28,686 nucleotides of DNA from ZC4RG19 sp017577565 (GTDB lineage Bacteria > Actinomycetota > Acidimicrobiia > Acidimicrobiales > VFJN01): assembly GCA_047459075.1 (NCBI GenBank), contig VSCH01000035.1, forward strand, positions 1 to 28,686, given 5' to 3'. Below the pieces are notes generated by a model that did no database searches, was not told where the DNA came from, and saw nothing but the letters and a program-made list of their open reading frames with translations. The position numbers and the translations under genes are program-made. Positions within the stretch are counted from its first letter, which is position 1. Every line of letters starts with the position of its first letter. This document shows, piece after piece, positions 1-7,461 of the stretch.

Positions 1-1
1 G

Positions 2-300
2 GCCCGGGGGTGGCGGCGGGTCGACGCCGTCTTCGTACGCACGGGCGCGGCCGCGGCCCGGGGCACGGCGGCGACGCTCCGCCGGCGGTGGCCGGGGGCG
101 GTCGTGCTCGTCCCGCCGGCGGGCCGGGGCGCCCGCCCGACGGCCGACGGCCTCGACGCCGTCAGCCCGCCCCGGGGCGCGGTCGTCGCGGTCGGCGGCC
201 TGCGGCTGACGGTCGCCGAGGCGGCGCCCGACCGCCTGGCGGTCGTCGTCACGGCCGGGCCGCCCCCGGCCCCCGCCGGGTGCGCCGGGGGCGCGTGCGG
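2..300 (+). CDS. ComEC/Rec2-like DNA-uptake protein, C-terminal end (partial)
   Basis: The window opens inside a gene read from base 2. The translation (VDAVFVRTGAAARGTAATL, later AVVAVGGLRLTVAEAAPD and LAVVV) alternates beta strands with short loops. It resembles the last part of the metallo-beta-lactamase-like domain of ComEC, the inner-membrane channel of natural transformation; holA commonly follows comEC. The end given here is arbitrary. The reading frame has no stop after the domain and stays open in phase all the way to the holA stop at 1960. Plausible coding character is lost at about base 260, where the translation becomes Arg/Gly/Ala-rich. Either a base is missing in one of the C or G runs at 257-306, or the protein carries a long tail. 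The family assignment rests on about 90 residues only. Confidence 0.5.
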
Positions 301-320
301 CCCCCCTATCCTCGGCGCCC

Positions 321-965
321 GTGCCGCACCCCCGACCGCCGCTGCCGCGCCCCGACGCCGCGCTCTCGCTGGCCGGCGAGCGGGTCGATCTGGGCACGCG
401 GGTGCTCGTCGCCGGCGTCGTCCCGTCGCCACGGTTCGGCCGGGAGGCCGAGGTGGCGGCCGGCGCCGCGGCGATGCGGGCGGCGGGGGTCGACCTCGTC
501 GACGTCCCGCTGCCGCCGCGCCTCGTCGGTCCGGTGGCGCGCGGCGAGGGGGCGCCGGTGGCGGTGCGGGCCGGGACGGTGGACGAGGCGCTGGCGGCTG
601 GTCACGCCGGCGCGGCCGTCGTCCTCGTGCCGGCCGAGCTGGTCGCCGACGTGCTCGCCGCCACCGCGGCGCCGGGCGGCCCGTCCCCGGCGACGGTCGC
701 CGTCGTCGACGACCTGGGCGGGCTGGGCGCCGCGCGCGATGCCGCCACGGCGCACGGGGTGCCGCTGGCCTTCGACGCCACGCCGTGGGCGGGCGCCGAG
801 GCCGTCGCCCGCGAGTCGGCCGCGGTCCTGGAGGGGTGCCGGCTGCTCCGCACGACGGACGTCCGGCGCAGCCGCCGGATCGCCGCCGCCATGACGGCGC
901 TGCTGGAGGCCCGCCGACCGGCGGTGTGGGCAGCCGGCGGCCGGCCGGGGGAGGATGGGGCGTGA
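321..965 (+). CDS. Dihydropteroate-synthase-like (pterin-binding fold) protein, probably non-catalytic
   Basis: This 214-residue protein begins at GTG 321. A TATCCT -10 hexamer at 307-312 lies 8 bases before the start, which suggests a leaderless transcript. The N-terminal part (RVLVAGVVPSPRFGREAEVA, then AAGVDLVDVPL) aligns by eye with the dihydropteroate synthase signature GILNVTPDSF...GADIIDVG. The C-terminal CRLLRTTDVRRSRRIAAAM matches the closing DHPS element (RVHDV followed by a helix). The TPDSFSDGG pterin/pyrophosphate loop is replaced by VPSPRFGRE and the STRPGA stretch is missing. The protein is also shorter than the usual 270-290 residues. It is therefore probably a degenerate paralogue that does not make dihydropteroate. 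Its stop overlaps the holA start (GTGA, 962-965), so the two are likely translationally coupled. The function is unknown. Confidence 0.6.
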   Translation: MPHPRPPLPRPDAALSLAGERVDLGTRVLVAGVVPSPRFGREAEVAAGAAAMRAAGVDLVDVPLPPRLVGPVARGEGAPVAVRAGTVDEALAAGHAGAAVVLVPAELVADVLAATAAPGGPSPATVAVVDDLGGLGAARDAATAHGVPLAFDATPWAGAEAVARESAAVLEGCRLLRTTDVRRSRRIAAAMTALLEARRPAVWAAGGRPGEDGA

Positions 966-1960
966 CCCGCGTCCGGCTGAACGCCCCCGTCTACCTCGTC
1001 AAGGGCGACGACGACGTCCTGCTGCGCGACGCCGCCCGCTCCCTGGTCCACGAGCTGACCGGCGACCTCGACCCCAACCTCGCGGTCGAGGAGGTCGGCC
1101 GCGACCGGCTCTCGCCGCCCGACGGCGAGGCCTCGATCGTGCCGCTCGTCGACGCCGCCCAGACGCCGCCGTTCCTCACCGAGCGGCGGGTCGTCGTCGG
1201 CCGGGACCTCGAGATGTTCACCCGGCAGGCGCAGGTCGCCCCGCTGGTCGACTACCTGGCCGACCCCCTGCCCACGACCTCGCTCGTGCTCGTGTGGAGC
1301 GGCGGGCGGGTGCCGAAGCCGCTCCTCGACGCGATCCGAGCGGCGAAGGGCGAGGTCGTGGACACCGGCCCGGGCCGCAACAAGGTCGACGACTGGGTGA
1401 AGGAGCAGCTGGCGGCCGCCGGGCTGACGCTGGACGCCGGGGCCCGCAAGGCGGTCGTCGCCTGGCTGGGCGACGACCCCCAGCGGCTGGTGGGCCTCGT
1501 CGAGACGCTGGTCGGCACCTACGGCGCCGGCGCCCGGCTGACGGCCGCCGACGTCGAGCCCCACCTGGGCGAGGCGGGCGGCGTGCCGCCCTGGCACCTG
1601 ACCGACGCGATCGACGAGGGCAGGATCAACGTGGCGCTCGAGATGCTCGGGCGCATGATGGCCGGGGGCGGGCGCCACGCCTTGGCGGTCCTGGCCACGC
1701 TCCACACCCACTTCGCCCGCCTCCTGCTGCTGGACGGCGCTCCCGTGTCCGGCGAGCGGGACGCCGCGCAGCTGCTCGGCGTGCACCCCAAGGCCGCCCG
1801 CCGGCTGCTGGCCCAGGCCCGGAAGCTCGGCCACGCCCGCATCGTGCGGGCCCTGGACCTGCTCGCGGCCGCCGACATCGACCTGCGGGGCGGCAAGGCC
1901 TGGCCGAGCGAGCTGGTCATGGAGGTGCTGGTCGCCCGACTGGCCCAGCTCGCCCGCTGA
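962..1960 (+). CDS. holA: DNA polymerase III delta subunit (clamp loader)
   Basis: This 332-residue protein is the delta subunit of the clamp-loader complex, which opens the beta sliding clamp and loads it on primed DNA. Visible family features are the N-terminal PVYLVKGDDDVLLRDAARSL (delta domain I start) and the PPFLTERRVVVGRDLEMF segment, where domain I contacts the clamp. Next comes GEVVDTGPGRNKVDDWVKEQ, then the helical collar with HARIVRALDLLAAADIDLRGG and its usual LRG end motif. The length is normal. The GTG start at 962 lies in a GTGA overlap with the upstream stop and follows a GGGGGAGGAT stretch that can serve as a ribosome binding site. The same frame is open far upstream, but the homology begins here. 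The gene converges on rpsT. Confidence 0.95.
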   Translation: MTRVRLNAPVYLVKGDDDVLLRDAARSLVHELTGDLDPNLAVEEVGRDRLSPPDGEASIVPLVDAAQTPPFLTERRVVVGRDLEMFTRQAQVAPLVDYLADPLPTTSLVLVWSGGRVPKPLLDAIRAAKGEVVDTGPGRNKVDDWVKEQLAAAGLTLDAGARKAVVAWLGDDPQRLVGLVETLVGTYGAGARLTAADVEPHLGEAGGVPPWHLTDAIDEGRINVALEMLGRMMAGGGRHALAVLATLHTHFARLLLLDGAPVSGERDAAQLLGVHPKAARRLLAQARKLGHARIVRALDLLAAADIDLRGGKAWPSELVMEVLVARLAQLAR

Positions 1961-2001
1961 GCCACCGACGCCCGACGGCCGGGCGCCGCCCCGACGCGAC
2001 G

Positions 2002-2025
2002 GTGCCGGGCCGTCGGGCCCGGCAC
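2002..2025. terminator. Bidirectional hairpin terminator between holA and rpsT
   Basis: A perfect 10-base-pair stem, GTGCCGGGCC (2002-2011) and GGCCCGGCAC (2016-2025), encloses a GTCG tetraloop. It lies in the 103-base gap between two converging genes. There is no T run, which is common for G+C-rich actinobacterial terminators. The symmetry would let it serve both strands. Confidence 0.7.
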
Positions 2026-2063
2026 ACGAGAGCAGCGCCGCGGGCAGCGCCCGCAGGACGAGG

Positions 2064-2342
2064 TCAGGAGGACTCGGCGGCCTCCAGGGCCCGCCGCACC
2101 CGGGCGACGAGGCGGGACTTGCGCCGGGCGGCGGTGTTGCGGTGGATGACGCCCTTGGCCGCGGCCTTGTCGATGCGCTTGATGGCGATCCGGAGGCGCT
2201 CCTCGACGTCGTCGGCACCGGCCTCGGCGGCCTGGACGGCCCGCTTGGCCCGGGTCTTGATCTCGGAGCGCACGGCCCGGTTGCGCTCACGACGACGGAG
2301 GTTCTGCCGGTTCCGCTTGATCTGGCTCTTGATGTTCGCCAC
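2064..2342 (-). CDS. rpsT: 30S ribosomal protein bS20
   Basis: This 92-residue, strongly basic protein starts at GTG with MANIKSQIKRNRQNLRRRER, the diagnostic bS20 beginning. It continues with RAVRSEIKTRAKRAV and the conserved C-terminal block KGVIHRNTAARRKSRL. bS20 binds 16S rRNA at the bottom of the small subunit and is an early assembly protein. The length matches the family. The gene is monocistronic, converges on holA and diverges from lepA. It has a well-formed promoter upstream (2388-2417 on the minus strand) and a leader of about 40 bases containing no strong Shine-Dalgarno sequence. Confidence 0.98.
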   Translation of the reverse strand: MANIKSQIKRNRQNLRRRERNRAVRSEIKTRAKRAVQAAEAGADDVEERLRIAIKRIDKAAAKGVIHRNTAARRKSRLVARVRRALEAAESS

Positions 2343-2387
2343 GGGGCTGCTCTCTCACTCGACTCCTGCGAACGGAATAGCCGGGAC

Positions 2388-2417
2388 AGGCTATCGGCCC
2401 GTGTCGCTCGATGTCAT
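2388..2417 (-). promoter_or_regulatory. rpsT promoter
   Basis: On the minus strand, ATGACA (2417-2412, five of six matches to TTGACA) and TAGCCT (2393-2388) are separated by 18 bases. Both fit a housekeeping sigma-70-type promoter. Transcription would start near 2381, about 40 bases before the rpsT GTG. An inverted repeat ATAGCC/GGCTAT (2377-2382 and 2389-2394) overlaps the -10 and could form a hairpin at the very start of the message. Confidence 0.6.
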
Positions 2418-2462
2418 CTCGGCCCCGGCCCGGCGGCCTGCGGGGCGGCGGGGGTGCGCCGC

Positions 2463-2468
2463 TACGCT
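2463..2468 (+). promoter_or_regulatory. Candidate -10 element of lepA
   Basis: TACGCT fits TANNNT and lies 14 bases before the lepA ATG, which would give a very short leader. No convincing -35 was found. The same hexamer is used before the TetR gene at 25048. Confidence 0.4.
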
Positions 2469-2482
2469 CACGCGGCCCCCCT

Positions 2483-4267
2483 ATGGACCTGGACCGCATC
2501 CGCAACATCTCGATCATCGCCCACATCGACCACGGCAAGTCGACCCTCGCCGACCGCCTGCTCGAGCTGACCGGCGCGGTCGATGCGCGCGAGATGCGGG
2601 ACCAGTACCTCGACTCCATGGAGCTCGAGCGGGAGCGGGGCATCACGATCAAGCTCCAGTCCGTCCGGCTCGACTACCGCGGCCACGTCATCGACCTCAT
2701 CGACACCCCGGGCCACGTCGACTTCGGCTACGAGGTGTCGCGGTCGCTCGCCGCCTGCGAGGGCGTGATCCTCCTCGTCGACGCCGCCCAGGGCATCGAG
2801 GCCCAGACGCTGGCCAACTGCTACCTGGCCCTGGAGCACGACCTCGAGATCGTCGCCGCGCTGAACAAGATCGACCTCCCGGCGGCCGACCCCGACCGCT
2901 ACGCGGCGGAGATCGAGAAGGTCCTCGGCATCCCGGCCGACGAGATCCTGCGGATCAGCGCCAAGACCGGCGAGGGGGTGCCCGAGCTGCTGGAGGCCGT
3001 CATCGAGCGGGTGCCGCCGCCCTCCGGCGACCCGGACGCCCCGCTGCAGGCGCTGATCTTCGACTCCCACTACGACCCGTACCGGGGCGTCGTCTCCTCG
3101 GTGCGGGTGGTGAACGGCCGGCTGCGCACCGGTGCCCGGCTGCGGTTCATGCAGGCCGGCACGACGCACGTCGCCGACGAGGTGGGGGTCCGCACGCCGG
3201 CCGACGTCCGCGTCGACGAGCTGGGGCCGGGCGAGACCGGCTACCTCATCGCCGGCATCAAGGACGTGGGCGAGGCCCGCTCGGGCGAGACGGTGACCGA
3301 GGCCGACCGCCCGGCGCCCGAGCCGCTCGCCGGCTACCGGGACCCCAAGCCGATGGTGTTCTGCGGGCTCTACCCGGTCGACGGCGACGAGTTCAGCGAC
3401 CTGCGGGACGCCCTGGAGCGGCTGCGCCTCAACGACGCCAGCTTCACCTTCGAGCCCGAGACCTCCGGCGCCCTCGGCTTCGGGTTCCGCTGCGGGTTCC
3501 TCGGGCTCCTGCACATGGAGATCGTCCGCGAGCGGCTGGAGCGGGAGTTCGACCTCAGCCTCATCGCCACGGCGCCGTCGGTCGCCTACCGGGTCCACAC
3601 GACCGACGGCAAGGTGCTCGAGATCGACAACCCCTCCGCGATGCCGCCGGCGGGCTCGATCGAGCGGATCGAGGAGCCCTACCTGACCTGCACCATCCTC
3701 TCCCCGAGCGAGTACACGGGCGCGCTCATGGAGCTGTGCCAGTCGCGGCGGGGCGAGATGCTGCGGCTCGAGTACCTGTCGCCGGAGCGCATCGAGCTCG
3801 TCTACCGGTTGCCGCTGGCCGAGGTCGTGCGCGACTTCTTCGACCAGCTCAAGTCCCGCACGCAGGGCTACGCCAGCCTCGACTACGAGCCCGCCGGCTA
3901 CGCCCCGTCCGACCTGGTCAAGGTCGACATCCTGCTGAACGGCGTGGCCGCCGACGCGTTCAGCGCCATCGTCCACCGCGACCGGGCCTACGACTACGGC
4001 CGGCGCATGGCCGAGAAGCTGCGGGAGCTCATCCCCCGGCAGCTGTTCGACGTCCCCATCCAGGCCGCCGTCGGCGGCCGCATCATCGCCCGGGAGACGG
4101 TCAAGGCCAAGCGCAAGGACGTGCTGGCCAAGTGCTACGGCGGCGACATCACCCGCAAGCGCAAGCTGCTCGAGCGCCAGAAGGAGGGCAAGAAGCGGAT
4201 GAAGAGCATCGGCCGCGTCGAGGTGCCCCAGGAGGCGTTCATCAGCGCCCTGCGGATCGACGATTGA
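2483..4267 (+). CDS. lepA: Elongation factor 4 (LepA), back-translocating GTPase
   Basis: This 594-residue GTPase remodels stalled ribosomes and aids 30S biogenesis. All G motifs are present: G1 AHIDHGKST (13-21), G2 RGITIK, G3 DTPGH, G4 NKID and G5 SAKTG. The EF-G-like domains II, III and V follow (PMVFCGLYPVDGDEFSDLR, FGFRCGFLGLLHMEIVRERL). The LepA-specific C-terminal domain shows KCYGGDITRKRKLLERQKEG and KKRMKSIGRVEVPQEAF. The ATG at 2483 is chosen because the homology starts at MDLDRIRNISIIAHIDHGKS. The 24 extra codons back to GTG 2411 are low-complexity. hrcA follows 111 bases downstream, behind its own CIRCE element. Confidence 0.98.
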   Translation: MDLDRIRNISIIAHIDHGKSTLADRLLELTGAVDAREMRDQYLDSMELERERGITIKLQSVRLDYRGHVIDLIDTPGHVDFGYEVSRSLAACEGVILLVDAAQGIEAQTLANCYLALEHDLEIVAALNKIDLPAADPDRYAAEIEKVLGIPADEILRISAKTGEGVPELLEAVIERVPPPSGDPDAPLQALIFDSHYDPYRGVVSSVRVVNGRLRTGARLRFMQAGTTHVADEVGVRTPADVRVDELGPGETGYLIAGIKDVGEARSGETVTEADRPAPEPLAGYRDPKPMVFCGLYPVDGDEFSDLRDALERLRLNDASFTFEPETSGALGFGFRCGFLGLLHMEIVRERLEREFDLSLIATAPSVAYRVHTTDGKVLEIDNPSAMPPAGSIERIEEPYLTCTILSPSEYTGALMELCQSRRGEMLRLEYLSPERIELVYRLPLAEVVRDFFDQLKSRTQGYASLDYEPAGYAPSDLVKVDILLNGVAADAFSAIVHRDRAYDYGRRMAEKLRELIPRQLFDVPIQAAVGGRIIARETVKAKRKDVLAKCYGGDITRKRKLLERQKEGKKRMKSIGRVEVPQEAFISALRIDD

Positions 4268-4304
4268 CACCCGCCGTGACCTTGCGCGGACGTCCTCCCC
4301 GCCA

Positions 4305-4331
4305 TTAGCACTCGGTAGACTCGACTGCTAT
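4305..4331 (+). promoter_or_regulatory. CIRCE operator (HrcA binding site)
   Basis: TTAGCACTC (4305-4313, a perfect left arm), a 9-base spacer, then GACTGCTAT (4323-4331, seven of nine matches to GAGTGCTAA). Arm length and spacing match the consensus TTAGCACTC-N9-GAGTGCTAA. The spacer contains TAGACT (4316-4321), a possible -10 hexamer, so bound HrcA would cover the promoter. It lies 48 bases before the hrcA ATG and predicts autoregulation of hrcA-dnaJ. Confidence 0.88.
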
Positions 4332-4378
4332 CTGGGGGCTTCAGCAGCGCGGGACTGCTGGTCCGCCAGGTGATGACG

Positions 4379-5380
4379 ATGCTCGACGAACGCAAAGCGG
4401 CGATCCTCCGTGCCGTCGTGGAGGAGTACATCGAGACAGCGCAGCCGGTGGGCTCCAGCCACGTCGCGTCGGCCCCCGGCGTCGACGTGTCGTCAGCCAC
4501 CGTGCGCAACGAGATGGCGGGGCTCGAGGCCGAGGGCTACCTCCGCCAGCCGCACACCTCGGCGGGCCGGGTGCCGACCGAGAAGGGCTACCGGTTCTTC
4601 GTCGACCACCTCCGCCCGCCGACGCAGCTGGGCGACCGCTCCCAGAGCCAGGTGCGCGAGTTCTTCGACCGGGCGCACGGCGAGGTCGAGGAGATGCTCG
4701 CCCAGACGAGCCGCCTCCTGTCCAACCTCACGAAGCTGACCAGCGTCGTGGTCGCCCCCGGGCCGGCCGAGGCGACGGTGCGCTCCGTGCAGGTCGTCTC
4801 CATCAGCACCACCCACGCGGTCGTGGTCGTGGTGCTGAACGACGGCACGGTCGAGAAGCACACCTTCGAGCTGCCCAGGGAGGCGGGCGACGAGCACGTC
4901 AACACCGCCAGCGCCCACCTGGCGCGCCACCTCAGCGGCATCCGCCGCGACCAGGTGGGCAGCGTCCCACCGACCGGCAACGCGCCCACCGACGCCGTCA
5001 GCCAGCGGGCGATCGACGCCCTCACCTCGCGGCGGACCGACGAGACCGACCAGGTCTACGTGGGGGGCACCGCGCACATGGCCCAGGCCTTCGACGCCCT
5101 GGAGACCGTGCGCGAGGTGCTGGCGGTCCTCGAGCAGCAGTACGTCGTCGTGTCGCTGCTGCGAGACGTCATCAACCGGGGCCTGGACGTGGCCATCGGC
5201 ACCGAGACGGGCATGCCGCCGCTGTCCGAGTGCTCGCTGGTCGTCGCCCCCTACGAGATCGACGGGGAGCGCGCCGGCACCATCGGCGTGCTCGGCCCCA
5301 CCCGCATGAACTACCCGCAGGCACTCGCGGCGGTCGCCGTCGTGAGCGACCGCCTGTCCACCAGGCTCACCGAGGGCTGA
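4379..5380 (+). CDS. hrcA: Heat-inducible transcription repressor HrcA
   Basis: This 333-residue repressor binds CIRCE operators and is kept active by GroE, releasing class I heat-shock genes under stress. The N-terminal winged helix is clear: MLDERKAAILRAVVEEYIET, QPVGSSHVA, SSATVRNEMAGLEAEGYLRQ and PHTSAGRVPTEKGYRFFVD. The GAF-like dimerisation domain follows, ending with the conserved GTIGVLGPTRMNYPQALAAV. ATG 4379 is preferred because family members start at MLDERK and AGGTGA (4368-4373) is well placed. GTG 4370 or ATG 4373 would add two or three residues. dnaJ starts 7 bases after the stop. The CIRCE element upstream is its own operator. Confidence 0.97.
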   Translation: MLDERKAAILRAVVEEYIETAQPVGSSHVASAPGVDVSSATVRNEMAGLEAEGYLRQPHTSAGRVPTEKGYRFFVDHLRPPTQLGDRSQSQVREFFDRAHGEVEEMLAQTSRLLSNLTKLTSVVVAPGPAEATVRSVQVVSISTTHAVVVVVLNDGTVEKHTFELPREAGDEHVNTASAHLARHLSGIRRDQVGSVPPTGNAPTDAVSQRAIDALTSRRTDETDQVYVGGTAHMAQAFDALETVREVLAVLEQQYVVVSLLRDVINRGLDVAIGTETGMPPLSECSLVVAPYEIDGERAGTIGVLGPTRMNYPQALAAVAVVSDRLSTRLTEG

Positions 5381-5387
5381 CCGCATC

Positions 5388-6512
5388 GTGCCCACCAGCG
5401 AGCCCGACTACTACGAGCTCCTCGGGGTCCCGCGCACGGCGACGCAGGACGAGATCAAGCGCGCCTTCCGGCGCCTGGCCCGGGAGCTGCACCCGGACAC
5501 GGGCCACAACGACCCCGAGGCGGAGGCGAAGTTCAAGCAGGTCGCGCGCGCCTACGAGGTCCTGTCCGACCCGGAGAAGCGCCGCCGCTACGACGCCTTC
5601 GGCCCCGAGGGGGTCGAGGGCACGGTCCGGACCGGCAACCCGTTCGACTTCGGCGGCCTCGGGGACGTCTTCGAGGCGTTCTTCGGGACGAGCCCGTTCG
5701 GCGGGGGCCGGCGGCAGTCGGGCCCGCCCCGGGGCGAGGACCTCGAGGTCGTGGCCGACCTCGACTTCACCGACGCCGTGTTCGGGTGCGAGCACGCGGT
5801 GTCGGTGCGCACGGCCGTCGCCTGCCAGGAGTGCAACGCCACCGGCGCCGCCGAGGGCACCCAGCCGGTGACCTGCTACGAGTGCCAGGGCACCGGCCAC
5901 GTGCAGCGGGTGCGCCAGTCGCTCATCGGCTCGGTGGTGCAGTCGTCGCCGTGCGCCCGCTGCGGCGGCGCCGGCGAGGTCATCCCCAGCCCCTGCCAGC
6001 GCTGCGGCGGCGAGGGCCGCGTCATCGAGGAGCGCACCTACACGGTCGACATCCCCGCCGGCGTCGACACCGGCTCGACGCTGCGGCTCTCGGGGCGGGG
6101 CGCGGCGGGCCCCCGGGGCGGCCGGCCGGGCGACCTCTACGTCCACCTGCGGGTCCGGCCCCATCCCCGCTTCACCCGCGACGGCGTCGACCTGCACACG
6201 ACGATCGAGCTGCCCTACACGCAGGCGGTGCTGGGCACGACGCTGGAGCTCGAGACGCTCGACGGCGTCGAGCAGCTCGAGGTGCCCCGGGGGACGCCGT
6301 CGGGCACGACCTTCCGGCTGCGGGGCCGGGGCGTGCCCCACCTCGAGCGGCGCAGCCGCGGCGACCTGCTCGTCACCGTCGTCGTCGAGGTGCCGACCGA
6401 GCTCAGCGAGGAGGAGGAGGAGCTGCTGCGCCGCTTCGCCGAGCTGCGGGGCGAGCCGGTGGCCCCACCGCCCAACGGGCTGATGTCCCGCCTCCGCTCG
6501 GCGTTCAAGTAG
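5388..6512 (+). CDS. dnaJ: Chaperone protein DnaJ (Hsp40)
   Basis: This 374-residue type I Hsp40 stimulates DnaK ATP hydrolysis and delivers unfolded substrates. The J domain occupies about 7-70, with the HPD triad at 35-37. A Gly/Phe-rich stretch follows (about 83-112, NPFDFGGLGDVFEAFFG). Four zinc-binding repeats come next: C146-x2-C149, C163-x2-C166, C189-x2-C192 and C203-x2-C206. The first, CQECNATG, departs from CxxCxGxG at the first glycine but keeps both cysteines. The C-terminal substrate-binding domains are complete (GDLYVHLRVRPHPRFTRDG). The start is GTG, 7 bases after hrcA, so it is cotranscribed under CIRCE control. dnaK and grpE are not in the window, so this may be one of two dnaJ copies. 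Confidence 0.97.
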   Translation: MPTSEPDYYELLGVPRTATQDEIKRAFRRLARELHPDTGHNDPEAEAKFKQVARAYEVLSDPEKRRRYDAFGPEGVEGTVRTGNPFDFGGLGDVFEAFFGTSPFGGGRRQSGPPRGEDLEVVADLDFTDAVFGCEHAVSVRTAVACQECNATGAAEGTQPVTCYECQGTGHVQRVRQSLIGSVVQSSPCARCGGAGEVIPSPCQRCGGEGRVIEERTYTVDIPAGVDTGSTLRLSGRGAAGPRGGRPGDLYVHLRVRPHPRFTRDGVDLHTTIELPYTQAVLGTTLELETLDGVEQLEVPRGTPSGTTFRLRGRGVPHLERRSRGDLLVTVVVEVPTELSEEEEELLRRFAELRGEPVAPPPNGLMSRLRSAFK

Positions 6513-6541
6513 CGGCCGTGGCCGGCCGGGGTGAGGGGCCG

Positions 6542-7306
6542 ATGACGGCGGCCGCCGGCGACGGCGGTGCGGTCACGCCGGCCACCGCCGAGGTGCACGT
6601 CTTCGTCGACGACCTGGCGGTGCCCCGGCTCGCACCGGAGGACCGCCACCACGTCGTGCGCGTGCTGCGGCTGCGGCCGGGCGCGGCGGTGACGGTCGCG
6701 GACGGCCACGGACGGTGGCGGGCCGCCCGCTTGACGGGGGACGGCGAGGTCGAGCCCGTGGGCGACGTCGTCGCCGACCCGGCGCCGTCGCCGCCGCTCA
6801 CGGTCGCGTTCGCCCTGGTCAAGGGCGATCGGAACGCGCTCGTCGTGCAGAAGCTCACCGAGCTGGGCGCCGACCGGATCGTCCCCTTCGTCGCCGAGCG
6901 GACGGTCGTCCGCCCCGACGCGGCGAAGGCGGAGCGGCTGCACCGGCGCCTCGTCGAGATCGCCCGCCAGGCGGCCATGCAGTGCCGCCGGACCCGGCTC
7001 CCCAGGGTCGAGCCGGTGGCCACGTTCGCCGCCGCGGCCGCCCTGCCCGGCGCCGCGCTGGCCGACGCCGCCGGCGGACCGCCGAGCCTGGCCCGGCCCA
7101 CGGTCCTGGTGGGCCCCGAGGGCGGGTGGTCGCCGGCCGAGCGGAGAACCGGGTTGCCGACGATCCGGCTCGGTCCGCACACGCTGCGCGCTGAGACCGC
7201 GGCCATCACCGCGTGCGCCCTACTTGCTGCGCTTCGTGACGGTTCGATCGCGGAAATCGCGCAAGATCCCACTACGGGTGGCATCGAACCCGTCGAACCG
7301 TCATGA
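6542..7306 (+). CDS. rsmE: 16S rRNA m3U1498 methyltransferase RsmE
   Basis: This 254-residue SPOUT-class enzyme methylates N3 of U1498 in 16S rRNA using S-adenosylmethionine. It has the N-terminal PUA-like segment with HHVVRVLRLRPGAAVTVADG (36-55) and the family-typical ALVKGDRNALVVQKLTELG. ARQAAMQCRRTRLP is the usual EQ/RR helix. The knot motifs are GPEGGWSPAE (191-200) and LGPHTLRAETA (210-220), which form the AdoMet pocket. The ATG at 6542 follows GTGAGGGG. It lies 29 bases after dnaJ, the usual actinobacterial order hrcA-dnaJ-rsmE. The C-terminal roughly 20 residues (DPTTGGIEPVEPS) are an unconserved tail. Confidence 0.95.
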   Translation: MTAAAGDGGAVTPATAEVHVFVDDLAVPRLAPEDRHHVVRVLRLRPGAAVTVADGHGRWRAARLTGDGEVEPVGDVVADPAPSPPLTVAFALVKGDRNALVVQKLTELGADRIVPFVAERTVVRPDAAKAERLHRRLVEIARQAAMQCRRTRLPRVEPVATFAAAAALPGAALADAAGGPPSLARPTVLVGPEGGWSPAERRTGLPTIRLGPHTLRAETAAITACALLAALRDGSIAEIAQDPTTGGIEPVEPS

Positions 7307-7344
7307 TCGACACCAGCGCGACCGGGGAGGTGCACTCGCAGTGA

Positions 7345-7374
7345 TTGTCGGGGGCCCGATTCGGTGCGTAGAGT
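7345..7374 (+). promoter_or_regulatory. Promoter of the bldD-like gene
   Basis: TTGTCG (7345-7350) and TAGAGT (7369-7374) are spaced by 18 bases, giving a leader of about 80 bases before ATG 7462. A small inverted repeat, CACT-CGC-AGTG (7333-7343), abuts the -35. It is a candidate operator, possibly for autoregulation as known for Streptomyces bldD, but the match to a BldD box was not established. Confidence 0.6.
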
Positions 7375-7461
7375 AGGCACTTGCTTGCCCTGAGTTCTCG
7401 GGGCGGGGTGCCTGGGTCAAGGCCGTGGTTCTGGGGAACGGCCGAGGGAGGAACACAATCA

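Noticed and set aside
602..2290. Long open frame on the minus strand opposite holA and the DHPS-like gene
   Set aside because: Arg/Pro/Gly-rich text with no domains, a typical shadow frame in very G+C-rich DNA; the opposite strand carries clear holA homology.
4264..4269. TTGACA at the lepA stop as the hrcA -35
   Set aside because: It is 46 bases from TAGACT, far beyond a 16-19 base spacer.
2468..4270. 600-codon frame opposite lepA
   Set aside because: Composition is Val/Leu/Gly/Asp repeats (mirror of lepA codon bias), no motif, and lepA is unambiguous.
955..4308. 1,117-codon open frame on the plus strand across holA, rpsT and lepA
   Set aside because: Its translation is repetitive Arg/Pro/Ala and lies out of frame with three recognised genes.
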